Assembly: GCA_030754235.1 (NCBI GenBank)
Contig: JASMAS010000066.1
Location: forward strand, 1 to 64,000
Direction of reading: 5' to 3'
Length of the DNA: 64,000 nt
From: Litorilituus sp.
Lineage (GTDB): Bacteria; Pseudomonadota; Gammaproteobacteria; Enterobacterales; Alteromonadaceae
The notes beneath the pieces are model-generated. The model saw only the letters and a list, made by a program, of their open reading frames with translations, made no database searches and was not told the DNA's origin. Both the position numbers and the translations under genes were made by a program. Shown in pieces: positions 55,434 to 64,000 of the stretch (within the stretch, counting starts at the first letter, position 1; the number at the start of each line of letters is the position of its first letter).

Positions 55434-55570
55434 AGGAACTCCTGACAAACTCAAAAACATTTGTATTAATTCAACCATAATAAGTGCTAGTGAGCAAATG
55501 ATAATTTCACTTGCCTGCAATTAACTTGCCCTTGATAATAGGGAATATTTCCTTTTAATAGGCTACTAAG

Positions 55571-56257
55571 ATTAATATTTCAGCAGAAATTATCATTCCA
55601 TCATCAGAAGCCGAGTTACTCTCTAGGGCTCAAGCACTAGCAGGGCTGACACTTGGTGAAATAGCTGCAAAAGCCAATATTGCTGTACCCAAAGATTTAA
55701 AGCGAAATAAAGGCTGGGTAGGGTTATTACTTGAGCACGTGTTGGGTGCAACAGCAGGCTCTAAACCTGAACCGGACTTCCCTGAATTAGCAATAGAACT
55801 CAAAACATTACCAATCACTAATCAAGCCAAGGTGTTAGAGACTACCTTTGTTTGTGTTGCCTCTTTAACAGGGCTTACAGGCATTAATTGGCAAAACTCT
55901 TGGGTTAAGAAGAAATTAAAGAGAGTATTATGGGTGCCTATTATCAGTGAAAAAACAATTCCACTAGCACATCGAAAAGTTGCTAGTGCATTTATTTGGA
56001 CACCCTCACCTGAAGAAGAGCAACTCTTAGCTATGGACTGGCAAGAGTTAACTGATATGATTGTGTTGGGTGAAGTAGAAAATATTCAAGGAAAGCATGG
56101 ACAAGTGCTTCAACTCAGACCTAAAGCCGCTAACTCAAAAGCTAAAACTAAAGCATTTAATCGCCACGGCACCCCTTTTATGACTTTACCGCGCGGTTTT
56201 TACCTTAAAACACCTTTTACTCAGGCGCTATTAAAAAAGTATTTACGCATAAATTAA
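55571..56257 (+). CDS. mutH: DNA mismatch repair endonuclease MutH (non-standard start)
   Basis: Nicks the unmethylated strand at hemimethylated GATC after activation by MutL. Catalytic residues Asp-x6-Glu-x-Lys are in [16 protein letters not shown]. Other family segments are [31 protein letters not shown] upstream and [41 protein letters not shown] and [11 protein letters not shown]. The conserved N-terminus extends well upstream of the first GTG (55739), with no ATG, GTG or TTG in frame before the TAG at 55559. ATT at 55571 gives 228 residues, matching the usual 229, so a rare ATT start, or loss of the start codon, is implied. Exact start is uncertain. It is divergent from rppH. Confidence 0.85.
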   Translation: MNISAEIIIPSSEAELLSRAQALAGLTLGEIAAKANIAVPKDLKRNKGWVGLLLEHVLGATAGSKPEPDFPELAIELKTLPITNQAKVLETTFVCVASLTGLTGINWQNSWVKKKLKRVLWVPIISEKTIPLAHRKVASAFIWTPSPEEEQLLAMDWQELTDMIVLGEVENIQGKHGQVLQLRPKAANSKAKTKAFNRHGTPFMTLPRGFYLKTPFTQALLKKYLRIN

Positions 56258-56350
56258 ACTTATCTAACTTGTCTCATTGCACTTATCTCAATTCAGTCAT
56301 ACAGTAAGTTGTAGGTGTTGTAAAATACACAATGTTTTCTTGTTAAAAAA

Positions 56351-57287
56351 GTGCGGTTCACCTTTAAAGAGCTTTTTGTGAGTAATAACCAAAGGCAACA
56401 AGAAGCGGTTATACCTTTATTTTCACTGATTAGCAGTGAAATAATTAGACCTCTCACCGTGTCGCAATACATGGCGATTGATCCGCTACTGCTTGAATAT
56501 ATCCAGCAAGCTTATATTGATGAAAAAGTAATTTATAACTATATTGCCAGCATATCCTCGCGGTTTAATACCGTAGCATTTATTGCTATTGAAAAAATTC
56601 AACAGCTTATTGATTCAACCGGTAAAGTCACCGAATTATTAAGCACAGATGCTAAATGGTTTCATCGATTAAAAGCCATTGATAAAATTCAATATACTGA
56701 CTTTGGCAATGCAGAAGATCCACATTTGTTTTTTGATGTAAAACTGTTTAATCAGTGACAAGAGTTTCATGGTTTTATAGGCCTTGCTGTCAACTTAGAT
56801 CATTTTTTGCAAAAGTTTACCAAATTTAAAAAAGAATTTGGCTTTGAGTTATACTTTGTTGATGACAATGACTGAGTCACCTTAAGTTCTAGTCAACTTA
56901 TGAAAACCTCTAGTCATCATAGAAAAGATGTAGAATTCAACATTAATAATCTTGCTGTGTACCGTAACTACCTAACGTCACAAAGTGAAAAAACATAAAC
57001 AAGATCACCTCTAATATCTTTGGGACAAGCGTTCAAAGATCAATCGTTGTTCAAATGCCTTTAATAGAACTCAATTGGCGCGTATTTATTGTTAGCCCAC
57101 CAGCGGATGAGCAAGGAGCATATTGACTTTTATTTGTTCCTAAATTGGTGGTATTTTCACTAGTATCTTTGGCACTTTATTTTGTGTTTAGCCGCTGTAT
57201 CATGAATTTTAAATCACACCTAAGGGAGAGTCGAATACTGATTATTTAACTCAGTTACCCAATAGAAGTTTTATTCATTGGAAGTAA
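56351..57287 (+). pseudogene. Decayed diguanylate cyclase with N-terminal sensor domain
   Basis: The first 135 codons (from GTG 56351) encode an intact-looking sensor segment ending DPHLFFDVKLFNQ. In the same frame, stops at 56756 (TGA), 56873 (TGA) and 56996 (TAA) interrupt recognisable continuation: FHGFIGLAVNLDHFLQKFTKF, FELYFVDDND and NINNLAVYRNYLTSQSEKT. After a frameshift comes IELNWRVFIVSPP, then a helix (LVVFSLVSLALYFVFS) and, after another shift, SNTDYLTQLPNRSFIHWK, the start of a GGDEF domain. The rest of the GGDEF domain is gone. Such proteins with a cache-like sensor, helix and GGDEF are common in Alteromonadales. The 3' end overlaps the mutarotase gene by 17 bases on the other strand. 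Confidence 0.85.
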
Positions 57288-58152
57288 GACTAACCTGCTG
57301 AGAAATAGTATAGCTTTCACCACCTGACAACCTCTGCATTTTCGTGTTGGCAGCCTCTAGACATAAAAACTCCTGCTCACCATTTTTATGAATATCTGCC
57401 AGATTATTTGCAATTTGAACACCTGGATTCCATACAACCCATTGTTTGGTATTACTCGCTTCTACTTCAATGGTGCGCTGCCATTTGTTATCAATAAGAC
57501 TTATTACTTTATTTGCATGGTAAACCCTATCAACAGGCCCTACACCATTTGCTAGTAGTTGATCTTGGCAAAATTCACCGGTTAATTTATCATCAAAGGG
57601 GGTATCATTAAGCGTATCAAGGAAAATAGACTCTGGAGCACTAATGGCAAAGTAACTATGCAAAGCAGCACTAAAATACGCATTTTCATCACTTAGGTTG
57701 CTGATCATTAGCTCTTGAGAAAAGCGCTTTCCAAAAGTCAGTACTTGCCTTAACTTAAATGCATTAGGCCATAAGTCATGCATGCACTCACCTTGAAAGC
57801 TTAACACCACTTCAACATTATTCTCAGTGATAGTCAGTCGTTCTACCTGCCATATATTCTCGCGAGCAAAGCCATGATTGCCCGCTATATTTTCAACATC
57901 ATCAGGGTGAGTTCCAAACCATGGCCAACAAAGAGGAATACCACCTCTAATCGCTTTTCCTGGTTCAAAAATGGCCGACTTTGATAACCAAAAAACATCC
58001 TGATGTTTACTAGGTTGCCAACTTAAAACTTGTCCACCATACAGGCTGATTTTTGCATTACATTGTTGATGCTTTATCGTTAGCGTACTTAGATAGTTAT
58101 CGAGTTTTTCTTGATGTATTTGTCCAAAATTATTACTGACTAACACGGTCAT
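57271..58152 (-). CDS. D-hexose-6-phosphate mutarotase (aldose epimerase family, YeaD type)
   Basis: Interconverts alpha and beta anomers of glucose-6-phosphate and related sugars. It has 293 residues of beta-sandwich galactose-mutarotase fold. Seen are LYGGQVLSWQPS, RGGIPLCWPWFGTHP, NHGFARENIW with a catalytic-type His, ALHSYFAIS, and the Glu in FLCLEAANT. It fits YeaD rather than GalM. It stands alone, between the cyclase pseudogene and the amidohydrolase genes. Confidence 0.9.
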   Translation of the reverse strand: MTVLVSNNFGQIHQEKLDNYLSTLTIKHQQCNAKISLYGGQVLSWQPSKHQDVFWLSKSAIFEPGKAIRGGIPLCWPWFGTHPDDVENIAGNHGFARENIWQVERLTITENNVEVVLSFQGECMHDLWPNAFKLRQVLTFGKRFSQELMISNLSDENAYFSAALHSYFAISAPESIFLDTLNDTPFDDKLTGEFCQDQLLANGVGPVDRVYHANKVISLIDNKWQRTIEVEASNTKQWVVWNPGVQIANNLADIHKNGEQEFLCLEAANTKMQRLSGGESYTISQQVSLTSNE

Positions 58153-58297
58153 GCTGTTTTTTCACGAAGAGATATATGATGAGAAATATAGTAAAGAAAG
58201 ATAGCTTTGTTGCAAAGCTTAAAAGTTTTTAACGAAGGAAATAATTGTTTAAGCACTGAGTAATCATTGAGTTAATAAACGCTAAGAGGCTAAAATA

Positions 58298-58328
58298 GGC
58301 GTTGGTATAAAAATATTTAACCAACGCC
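58298..58328 (-). terminator. Terminator of the amidohydrolase pair
   Basis: On the minus strand GGCGTTGGT pairs with ACCAACGCC around a 13-base loop and is followed by TATTTTAG. It lies 25 bases after the second amidohydrolase stop. The T-run is modest. Confidence 0.7.
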
Positions 58329-58352
58329 CTATCTCAGTGGTAGCAAAAGATA

Positions 58353-59606
58353 TTACTTAACGTATCCCTTGGGCATATTAGTTTTACTGGTATAGCGATT
58401 GCGTAAAGCATCTTGTCTTGAGTGAGTAGACACTTCTTTACCACCAATCCACATTTTATCTACTTTTGTGCTTAACTCAAACGGGTCACCACTCCATAAC
58501 ACTAAATCAGCATTTTTACCGATAGCTATACGACCAGAATTCAATTTAAATACATCGGCAACATTGGCTGTTAACGTTGAAAAAGCATCCGTTGTTGCTA
58601 AGCCATTAGCAACGGCAATACCCGCGTCAAAGCGCAGTTGATTTAGGTTATGACTGTCACCTTTTGGTGCTAAAATCACTTTAACGCCTGCTTTAACAAG
58701 CTTGGCTACATTAGATAAATCACCATGTAATGAATCGAAGCTACTGGGTAGGTTATCAATAGCACTGGTAATTACAGGTACTTTAGCTGTCGCTATTTTA
58801 TCAGCAATTAATACCGCATCACTTGCGCCCACAAGCACTAAATCAATACTATATTTTTCTTTTAACTTAAGTAATGCTAAAAGGTCTGTTGCTCGGTCGG
58901 CATATGCTAATAATGGCTTTTGGCCAGCAAGCAAGGACTTCAATTCTTGCTCATTACGCTTAAGAGGCTTCACTTTTTTTTCTTTTTTATCGGTTTCTGT
59001 CGTTAATTTTTCTTGTAGATCGGCTAATTTGTGATCGAGCGCTTGTAATGCTTGTGCACGAGAGCCTGAACTTATTGCGCCTAAATAGATTAATACAGCG
59101 TTTTGTTTGCTAATAACACTATCAAAATCACCTGATAAATTTGCCGCAAAAGATTGACCTGCAAACAAGCCATCGCCGCCAGCAGGTGTCACAATATTGC
59201 TTGTAATTCCTCCTTTGCGAGTGTATGCGACTAAAGTCGACTTTGGGTTAAATGCCAAACTGGCATCAAAGGTAATATCCGCTTTTTTATCACGACTATC
59301 GCGGGTTAAGGAAACGGCTCCAACTTCCACTAAACCTAAAGCATTCATACTTCCAATAAAACCTGGAGTTAATATCCGTCCTTTAGCATCAACAGTTTCA
59401 TCTACCTTGAATTGCTCAGGGTTAATGGCAATAATTTTATCATTTTCAATGACAACGGTGGCTTGCTCTAAAATACCTTGGCTGGCAACAGTATAAACAG
59501 TTGCATTGGTAATAGCCGTCGTTTTAGCACCGACTAGATGAGTTATCATGGCAAGCGATAAGGCTAAGGCAGTTTGTATAACTGAATTGAACTTTCTATC
59601 TTTCAT
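58353..59606 (-). CDS. Amidohydrolase-family exported protein lacking metal ligands
   Basis: A 417-residue protein with a signal peptide (ending LVGAKT or nearby) and the amidohydrolase composite beta-sandwich plus barrel: VIENDKIIAINPEQF, ILTPGFIGSMNALGLVEVGAVSL, and at the end SGRIAIGKNADLVLWSGDPFEL. The HxH metal motif expected after PGFI is missing (GSMNAL). Other expected ligand sites are also changed: YADRATD where a His would stand, and LVLVGASDAV. It is therefore likely to be a non-catalytic partner. It directly follows an intact paralogue, 9 bases upstream, and both should be co-expressed. The start at 59606 has AAGGA at 8 bases. Confidence 0.85.
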   Translation of the reverse strand: MKDRKFNSVIQTALALSLAMITHLVGAKTTAITNATVYTVASQGILEQATVVIENDKIIAINPEQFKVDETVDAKGRILTPGFIGSMNALGLVEVGAVSLTRDSRDKKADITFDASLAFNPKSTLVAYTRKGGITSNIVTPAGGDGLFAGQSFAANLSGDFDSVISKQNAVLIYLGAISSGSRAQALQALDHKLADLQEKLTTETDKKEKKVKPLKRNEQELKSLLAGQKPLLAYADRATDLLALLKLKEKYSIDLVLVGASDAVLIADKIATAKVPVITSAIDNLPSSFDSLHGDLSNVAKLVKAGVKVILAPKGDSHNLNQLRFDAGIAVANGLATTDAFSTLTANVADVFKLNSGRIAIGKNADLVLWSGDPFELSTKVDKMWIGGKEVSTHSRQDALRNRYTSKTNMPKGYVK

Positions 59607-59615
59607 TTTTTTTCC

Positions 59616-61004
59616 TTACTCTTGACCTAACAGAAAATCACTTTTCGCTTGATATGTTTCATCATGGCGATCATAAACTTTTGCACCATCAATAAAAACT
59701 TGCTCAGCTTGCGCATAAACACTAAAAGGATTGCTATTCCATAAGACAATATCGGCTTGCTTTCCTTGGCTTAAACTCCCCGTTTTATCACTAATACCTA
59801 AAGATTTAGCAGCATTAAAAGTAATCCACTTAATGGCATCTTCCGCTTTTAATGTAAAACCATTCTCATTAGCTCTATACAATACTTTCCCTGCTTCTTG
59901 GTTTAAACGTTGTATAGTAGTACCTGAGTCTGAATGTACTACCGCACAGGAATTTTTTACGGCATCTACAATCGCTACATTTTCCTCTACCATGTCATAA
60001 GCTTCCATTTTAAAGCCCCACCAGTCTGGCCACATTGCAACACAATTACTATTTGCAGCTAACAAATCAGCTATTTTGTAAGCTTCAATACCATGATGAA
60101 AAGTACCCGCGTGATAGTTGAACTCTTTAGAAAGATCAATCATTACCGCCATTTCTTCAGCTTTATAACAATGATTATGGATCAAAATCTCCCCCTCAAG
60201 TACCCCCATTAAGGTATCTAATTCTAAGTCTCTTTGTGGGGGGACAGGGTTATTACCTGCACTATAATCTTGTTGATATTTAGCCCAAGCAAGCTTATAT
60301 TCGGTGGCTGCTGCCCATGCAGCTCGGTAACCAGCGACATTACCCATACGGGTTGATGGCAACTGTTTTCTAGCACCATAGACACGTTTAGGGTTTTCAC
60401 CACAAGCCATTTTTAAGCCATAAGGTGCGTCAATAAACTTCATTCCCTGCATTGTTGCGCTCGGCACATTACGCAACGTTACCCCTCGACCACCAAATAA
60501 ATTGGCTGAACCTGGTAAAATTTGTAAGGTAGTAACTCCCCCTGCACGGGCTGCTTGAAAACCCGGATCTTGAGGCCAAACACTGTGCTCTGCCCAAACT
60601 TCTGCAGTATTGGGAGCGGTCATTTCATTGCCGTCAGAATGCGATTCAACACTAGGGCTTGGATAAACGCCTAAATGTGAATGGACATCAATAATTCCAG
60701 GGGTAAGCCATTTTCCTTGTGCATCTATGGTAACAACATCATCAGCAACAAGATCAACGCCTAACTGAGTAATGATACCGTCAACAAATAACACATCAGT
60801 ATCATCAAGACGCTCTCCTGTTCCCGTTAAAACTGTCGCATTGGTCAATAAAGTACTTTGCTGTGGTAATGGTTGGTATGTGCTTGGAAATGGATTTTTA
60901 TTGATACTGACTTTGTCAGCTTGTTTTTCTAAGGGCAAGCAGGCCGTTACTGTTAACGACATAGCCGCCACCATAAAGCCTAACTTAACTGGCATATTCT
61001 GCAT
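59616..61004 (-). CDS. Amidohydrolase, lipoprotein, with intact metal site
   Basis: Zinc-type amidohydrolase of 462 residues, resembling imidazolonepropionase-like exported enzymes. The lipobox is VTAC (Cys22). Metal ligands are seen: DVHSHLG after TPGII, His residues in LIHNHCYKAEE and GTFHHGIEAYK, and VVHSDSG near the end. The C-terminal SQGKQADIVLWNSNPF closes the small domain. The substrate cannot be told, but a periplasmic cyclic amide or dipeptide is plausible. It is the first gene of a pair, 9 bases before an altered paralogue. AGGAACTCTT precedes the ATG. Confidence 0.88.
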   Translation of the reverse strand: MQNMPVKLGFMVAAMSLTVTACLPLEKQADKVSINKNPFPSTYQPLPQQSTLLTNATVLTGTGERLDDTDVLFVDGIITQLGVDLVADDVVTIDAQGKWLTPGIIDVHSHLGVYPSPSVESHSDGNEMTAPNTAEVWAEHSVWPQDPGFQAARAGGVTTLQILPGSANLFGGRGVTLRNVPSATMQGMKFIDAPYGLKMACGENPKRVYGARKQLPSTRMGNVAGYRAAWAAATEYKLAWAKYQQDYSAGNNPVPPQRDLELDTLMGVLEGEILIHNHCYKAEEMAVMIDLSKEFNYHAGTFHHGIEAYKIADLLAANSNCVAMWPDWWGFKMEAYDMVEENVAIVDAVKNSCAVVHSDSGTTIQRLNQEAGKVLYRANENGFTLKAEDAIKWITFNAAKSLGISDKTGSLSQGKQADIVLWNSNPFSVYAQAEQVFIDGAKVYDRHDETYQAKSDFLLGQE

Positions 61005-61181
61005 AAGAGTTCCTGTGGAGCAAAAATAGTGATAAAGAGTAAGTAATATTTCTAAGTCATTACTTCAAACACAAAGCTTATTATGCTTTGTGAGCAACAA
61101 CAAGACTCAACGATTATAAAAGGCGTTTTTTAGACCAATGAGCTAAAAATCAAGCTAAACGACAAAACATGATGATTAAAA

Positions 61182-63389
61182 TCATCGCACTACAACTTTA
61201 TTTCTGCCTTGTTTTTTGGCTTGATATAGTAATTTATCAGCATCATCAATAAACTCTTTAGCACTAGTAAAGTGACTACTTTTCCACTGACTACCCCCTA
61301 TACTTACCGTAAGTTCAATCACATTGTCATCTACAATAATTTCAAGCTGTTGAATTTTTTCACGTAAACACTCTGCAAACTGGAAAGCATTTTGCGCGTT
61401 AGCACGGGGTAAAATAATGACAAACTCTTCACCGCCAATACGAGCAACAACATCAGTATTTCTCACCGCGGCTTTGCAAGCGCGATAAAACATGATCAAA
61501 ACCTCATCACCCACACCATGGCCAAAATTATCATTAACTTGTTTAAAATGGTCTATATCTAAAATCAAAATAGAGAGTGCTTGGTGGTGTAAACTGGTTT
61601 TGTTTATTTCGTCCGCCAAGACTAAATCAAACTGATGACGATTTACAGCCCCTGTTAAAGCGTCTTTTGTTGCTAAGGATTCATAGTGTTCTTGCTGAGA
61701 TTTTCGATACGCTATTTCACTTTTTTGACGGTCAAGGGTTGCCTGAAAAACGTTCATTTGCGATAGATTTTGTCTTAACTTTTCAACAGCCATTTGCATA
61801 GCACCAATTTCATCATTTGCGACTCTTGTATTAAAATGAACATGAAGCAGGCCTTTGGCCATATCATTAAGGGCGAATGTAACGCGACGAATTGGATTGA
61901 TAATAGTGTGATTTAGCAATAAAGAAAATGCTGTTGCGGCGAATAAAAGTATTGTTAAAATCCCTAAAGTAATATAAAAATTCTGTGCCAGTTGATCACT
62001 TTTTACTTGGACTTTTTCACTAAAATGAACAATAAGTTTATCGGTAAGCTCTTTAAGCTGTTCAACTTCAATTGACATTAAGTCAAACCAAGCTTTTCCT
62101 GATTTATCGGTTAAATTTAACTGCTTTACTTGCGCAAGATATTGATTCAACACTTGCAAAGCCGAAAGGGCATTACAATAACTTTTGCATAATTTTTTTT
62201 GCTCATTACTGGCGAAGTAATGAAACACTCGTAGGGTATTTAACTGCTTCCCCGTCACTAAGCTAATAACCTGTTGACTGGTGATATCTTCATTAATGGT
62301 ATTATTTAGGTCATTTACACCTAGCGCTCTAAGTTGTTCCATATATTCACGAGATAATAAAACAGAGTTAATGGCTGAAATATTATTCACGAAACGAGAC
62401 TCCATATCAAAATGAATTAAATGCTCTGATACCAAAAGCAACTGCTCTATAAGCAGGGTATAAGCTTGAAATATTTGTTCAAAATCTTCAGTTTTTTTAT
62501 CAATTTTTTCTCGATACTCCTTTAAGTGATTAAAGTTATTTGGCAAAGATTCCACATAACTTTGTAAACGACGTTGAACTGAAGGTTCAAGCCCTGTTCG
62601 TAGAAATTGTTGAAATACTACTATTGTTTGGTCTGTGATTAAACGTTGTTTCACCAATTGTTGTGATAGGTAATTGGAATTCGTGATATGGCTAGATAGG
62701 ACACGCTCAACTTGTAACGAATGACTTATATCATCAACATGTTTAATGACATTATTGATTTCTATAACCAAATCTATACTTTTATAATCTCGATAATTAT
62801 CAAACAAGATAACGAAATAAAAAATAAATAGTACCACCGCAGGCACAAACGTGGTAATAAAAACTCGATGAGTTAAATTAACTCTGTTAGAGAACAGGGT
62901 AGATAACTTTTTAAAAACACGCCTACTTCGATTATTGAAAATAAGAGCAAATTTTGAACAAGCCTCTTCGCTACGGTTCTTTCGATTATTATAGCTTTGG
63001 ATAACATGCACATAATCTATATCTTCTTTTAAGATATGTTCAATAACCCACTGGTGTAAAAATAGAATAATATTGTCTGGGCTTATTAGGTAGGCTTCAT
63101 TTAACCACTGTTTTTGTAACTGAGAAAACTGGTGCATAAACGATTGATGACTTAATTTATGCTCGGCTAAATTGCTATATGAGACTTTTTCTAATAGCGC
63201 CTCTTCCATAACGAAATGTTGACCAACATACAACTGAAGTTCCGTAAATACTTTTTTTATATCATGCCTTGATAAGTCACCACTTTCAGCGGCTGTCAGT
63301 TTAGCAATAATTGTAATAATCTGTTTATGTCCATTGTCGATGGCTTCAATACCAACGCTCATTCCTTCGTTCCAGATTAATGCTGCCAT
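61182..63389 (-). CDS. Diguanylate cyclase with bacteriohemerythrin and NIT/HAMP-like sensor
   Basis: Predicted c-di-GMP synthase of 735 residues. The N-terminal bacteriohemerythrin domain (about 1-135) has the di-iron ligands HKQIITII, HFVMEE, HKLSHQSF and HQWVIEHILKEDIDYV. A helix near 190-210 leads to a periplasmic four-helix-like sensor (LQVERVLSSHITNSNYLS, resembling NIT nitrate/nitrite-type sensors), a second helix near 490, a HAMP segment and the GGDEF domain, motif GGEEF at about 652 with the RxxD inhibitory site (RNTD) five residues before it. It may sense O2 or NO internally and an anion or redox signal outside. ATG at 63389 gives the usual MAALIWNEGMSVG start; TTG three codons upstream is also open. 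Confidence 0.9.
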   Translation of the reverse strand: MAALIWNEGMSVGIEAIDNGHKQIITIIAKLTAAESGDLSRHDIKKVFTELQLYVGQHFVMEEALLEKVSYSNLAEHKLSHQSFMHQFSQLQKQWLNEAYLISPDNIILFLHQWVIEHILKEDIDYVHVIQSYNNRKNRSEEACSKFALIFNNRSRRVFKKLSTLFSNRVNLTHRVFITTFVPAVVLFIFYFVILFDNYRDYKSIDLVIEINNVIKHVDDISHSLQVERVLSSHITNSNYLSQQLVKQRLITDQTIVVFQQFLRTGLEPSVQRRLQSYVESLPNNFNHLKEYREKIDKKTEDFEQIFQAYTLLIEQLLLVSEHLIHFDMESRFVNNISAINSVLLSREYMEQLRALGVNDLNNTINEDITSQQVISLVTGKQLNTLRVFHYFASNEQKKLCKSYCNALSALQVLNQYLAQVKQLNLTDKSGKAWFDLMSIEVEQLKELTDKLIVHFSEKVQVKSDQLAQNFYITLGILTILLFAATAFSLLLNHTIINPIRRVTFALNDMAKGLLHVHFNTRVANDEIGAMQMAVEKLRQNLSQMNVFQATLDRQKSEIAYRKSQQEHYESLATKDALTGAVNRHQFDLVLADEINKTSLHHQALSILILDIDHFKQVNDNFGHGVGDEVLIMFYRACKAAVRNTDVVARIGGEEFVIILPRANAQNAFQFAECLREKIQQLEIIVDDNVIELTVSIGGSQWKSSHFTSAKEFIDDADKLLYQAKKQGRNKVVVR

Positions 63390-63440
63390 GCCTATCAAAT
63401 CCCTAATAAAAAAGCACTAGAATCATATCACTCACCATGA

Positions 63441-63460
63441 AAAAGAAAACATCGTTTTCC
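63441..63460 (-). terminator. Weak terminator after msrQ
   Basis: On the minus strand GGAAAAC-GAT-GTTTTC is followed by TTTTTC. The stem is short and AT-rich, so termination is probably weak. Confidence 0.35.
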
Positions 63461-63466
63461 CTATAT

Positions 63467-64000
63467 TCATGCCAATAAAGATAAGATAAAACGCTTTAGT
63501 TTTAGGTATCGAAATGTGAGTAGAATCACACACAGTAAACAATAAATAACCGGTAAGATCAATACTGATTTTACTGACCAATAAAAATGAATAGCCACTA
63601 AGATGATCAGTAAGTAAATAGTATTGTGCAGAGATTGCCAATTTTTTCCCATTTTTCTTTTAATACTATCAATAGAAGTGACAGCCAATACTGATAGTAA
63701 TAAAAATGCCAACATGCCTAGGGTGATATACGGACGTTCAATCACCTCATTGATAAAAAGTTTGCCATCAAATTGAATTTCAAACACGAAAAAATTTATT
63801 ATGTGCAACAAGGCATAAAGAAAAGCATAAAGCCCCAACAAACGCCTAGTTTTTATTAATCGACTTTTTTTTATCCGCTTGGCAAGTGGTGAAATGCACA
63901 AGGTAATCAGTAATAAGTTTAACGCGCCAATACCCGTAAAGTGAATAAGCTCCTCAACAGGATCCGCCCCTAACTGATCTGAAAAAGCTAAAGAATATAA
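63467..64000 (-). CDS. msrQ: MsrQ, heme-binding membrane subunit of methionine sulfoxide reductase (partial)
   Basis: Six-helix ferric-reductase-like membrane protein that feeds electrons to the periplasmic MsrP enzyme. The frame is open to the edge of the window, so the N-terminus is missing: 177 residues are seen. The visible part starts LGADPVEELIHFTGIGALNL, with the His of the family, and has RRLLGLYAFLYALLHIINF, ERPYITLGMLAFLLLSVLAVTS, NWQSLHNTIYLLIILVAIHFYW with further heme-ligand His residues. These match YedZ/MsrQ closely. The msrP gene would be expected just upstream, beyond position 64000. Confidence 0.9.
   Translation of the reverse strand, partial: LYSLAFSDQLGADPVEELIHFTGIGALNLLLITLCISPLAKRIKKSRLIKTRRLLGLYAFLYALLHIINFFVFEIQFDGKLFINEVIERPYITLGMLAFLLLSVLAVTSIDSIKRKMGKNWQSLHNTIYLLIILVAIHFYWSVKSVLILPVIYCLLCVILLTFRYLKLKRFILSLLA

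Noticed and set aside
54906-55520. Longer RppH reading frame
   Set aside because: GTG at 55433 has AGGAG at 5 bases and matches the family N-terminus. The 29 codons upstream encode an unrelated hydrophobic segment.

Overview
The window looks like chromosomal DNA of a marine, AT-rich gammaproteobacterium of the order Alteromonadales, most likely Colwelliaceae (Colwellia/Thalassotalea group). This placement is by gene content and protein resemblance only: a Na+-pumping oxaloacetate decarboxylase, divergently split cytochrome c maturation genes, a NagR-type GlcNAc/chitin-utilisation locus with a TonB receptor, and a small DUF2375-like protein. It was not tested by a search. I see no prophage, CRISPR array or rRNA operon, and one insertion sequence.

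Layout. 0-3.3 kb: oadGAB (minus strand), preceded by an AT-rich 0.96 kb region with palindromes and a dispersed repeat. 4.3-4.7 kb: two identical tRNA-Arg(ACG) genes and tRNA-Ser(GCT). 4.9-9.8 kb: csrA, alaS, recX and a LexA-controlled dinB. 9.9-19.9 kb: an M19 dipeptidase, hemH and ccmI-H-G-F on the minus strand, facing away from ccmABCDE on the plus strand. An IS5-type element sits exactly in the ccmE stop codon. 20.9-22.6 kb: a solitary MSHA-like pseudopilin, folD and a DUF2375-like protein. 23-39.6 kb: the aminosugar locus. 39.6-44.7 kb: a TetR regulator and a divergent two-gene RND pump. 44.8-48.8 kb: a 57-residue membrane protein, rraB, an acyltransferase, two unknowns and a crotonase. 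49.1 kb: nagB. 49.9-56.3 kb: rppH-ptsP-tauE-lgt-thyA on the minus strand and divergent mutH. 56.3-57.3 kb: a decayed diguanylate cyclase. 57.3-61 kb: a sugar-phosphate mutarotase and two amidohydrolases. 61.2-64 kb: a hemerythrin-GGDEF protein and a truncated-by-window msrQ.

The aminosugar locus is the most coherent system. A LacI-type regulator (NagR) is linked to five copies of a TGACA(g/a)CG(c/t)TGTCA palindrome. They lie before nagK-nagA-nagP, before the hexosaminidase gene, twice before a TonB-dependent receptor gene, and between pgi and nagR. The inferred flow is: oligosaccharide import by the receptor, cleavage by a GH20 lipoprotein, GlcNAc uptake by NagP, phosphorylation by NagK, deacetylation by NagA, deamination by the distant NagB, and isomerisation by Pgi. 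Downstream of the receptor lie two tryptophan-halogenase-like flavoproteins and a SapC-family protein. Their role in sugar use is unexplained and they are the best candidate here for undescribed biology.

Other points of note: mutH has no ATG, GTG or TTG start although its product otherwise matches the family. A 51-bp palindrome lies between the TetR gene and its pump. One of the two amidohydrolases lacks the expected metal ligands. A repeat of about 139 bp with a conserved hairpin occurs at 3.9 and 47.9 kb.
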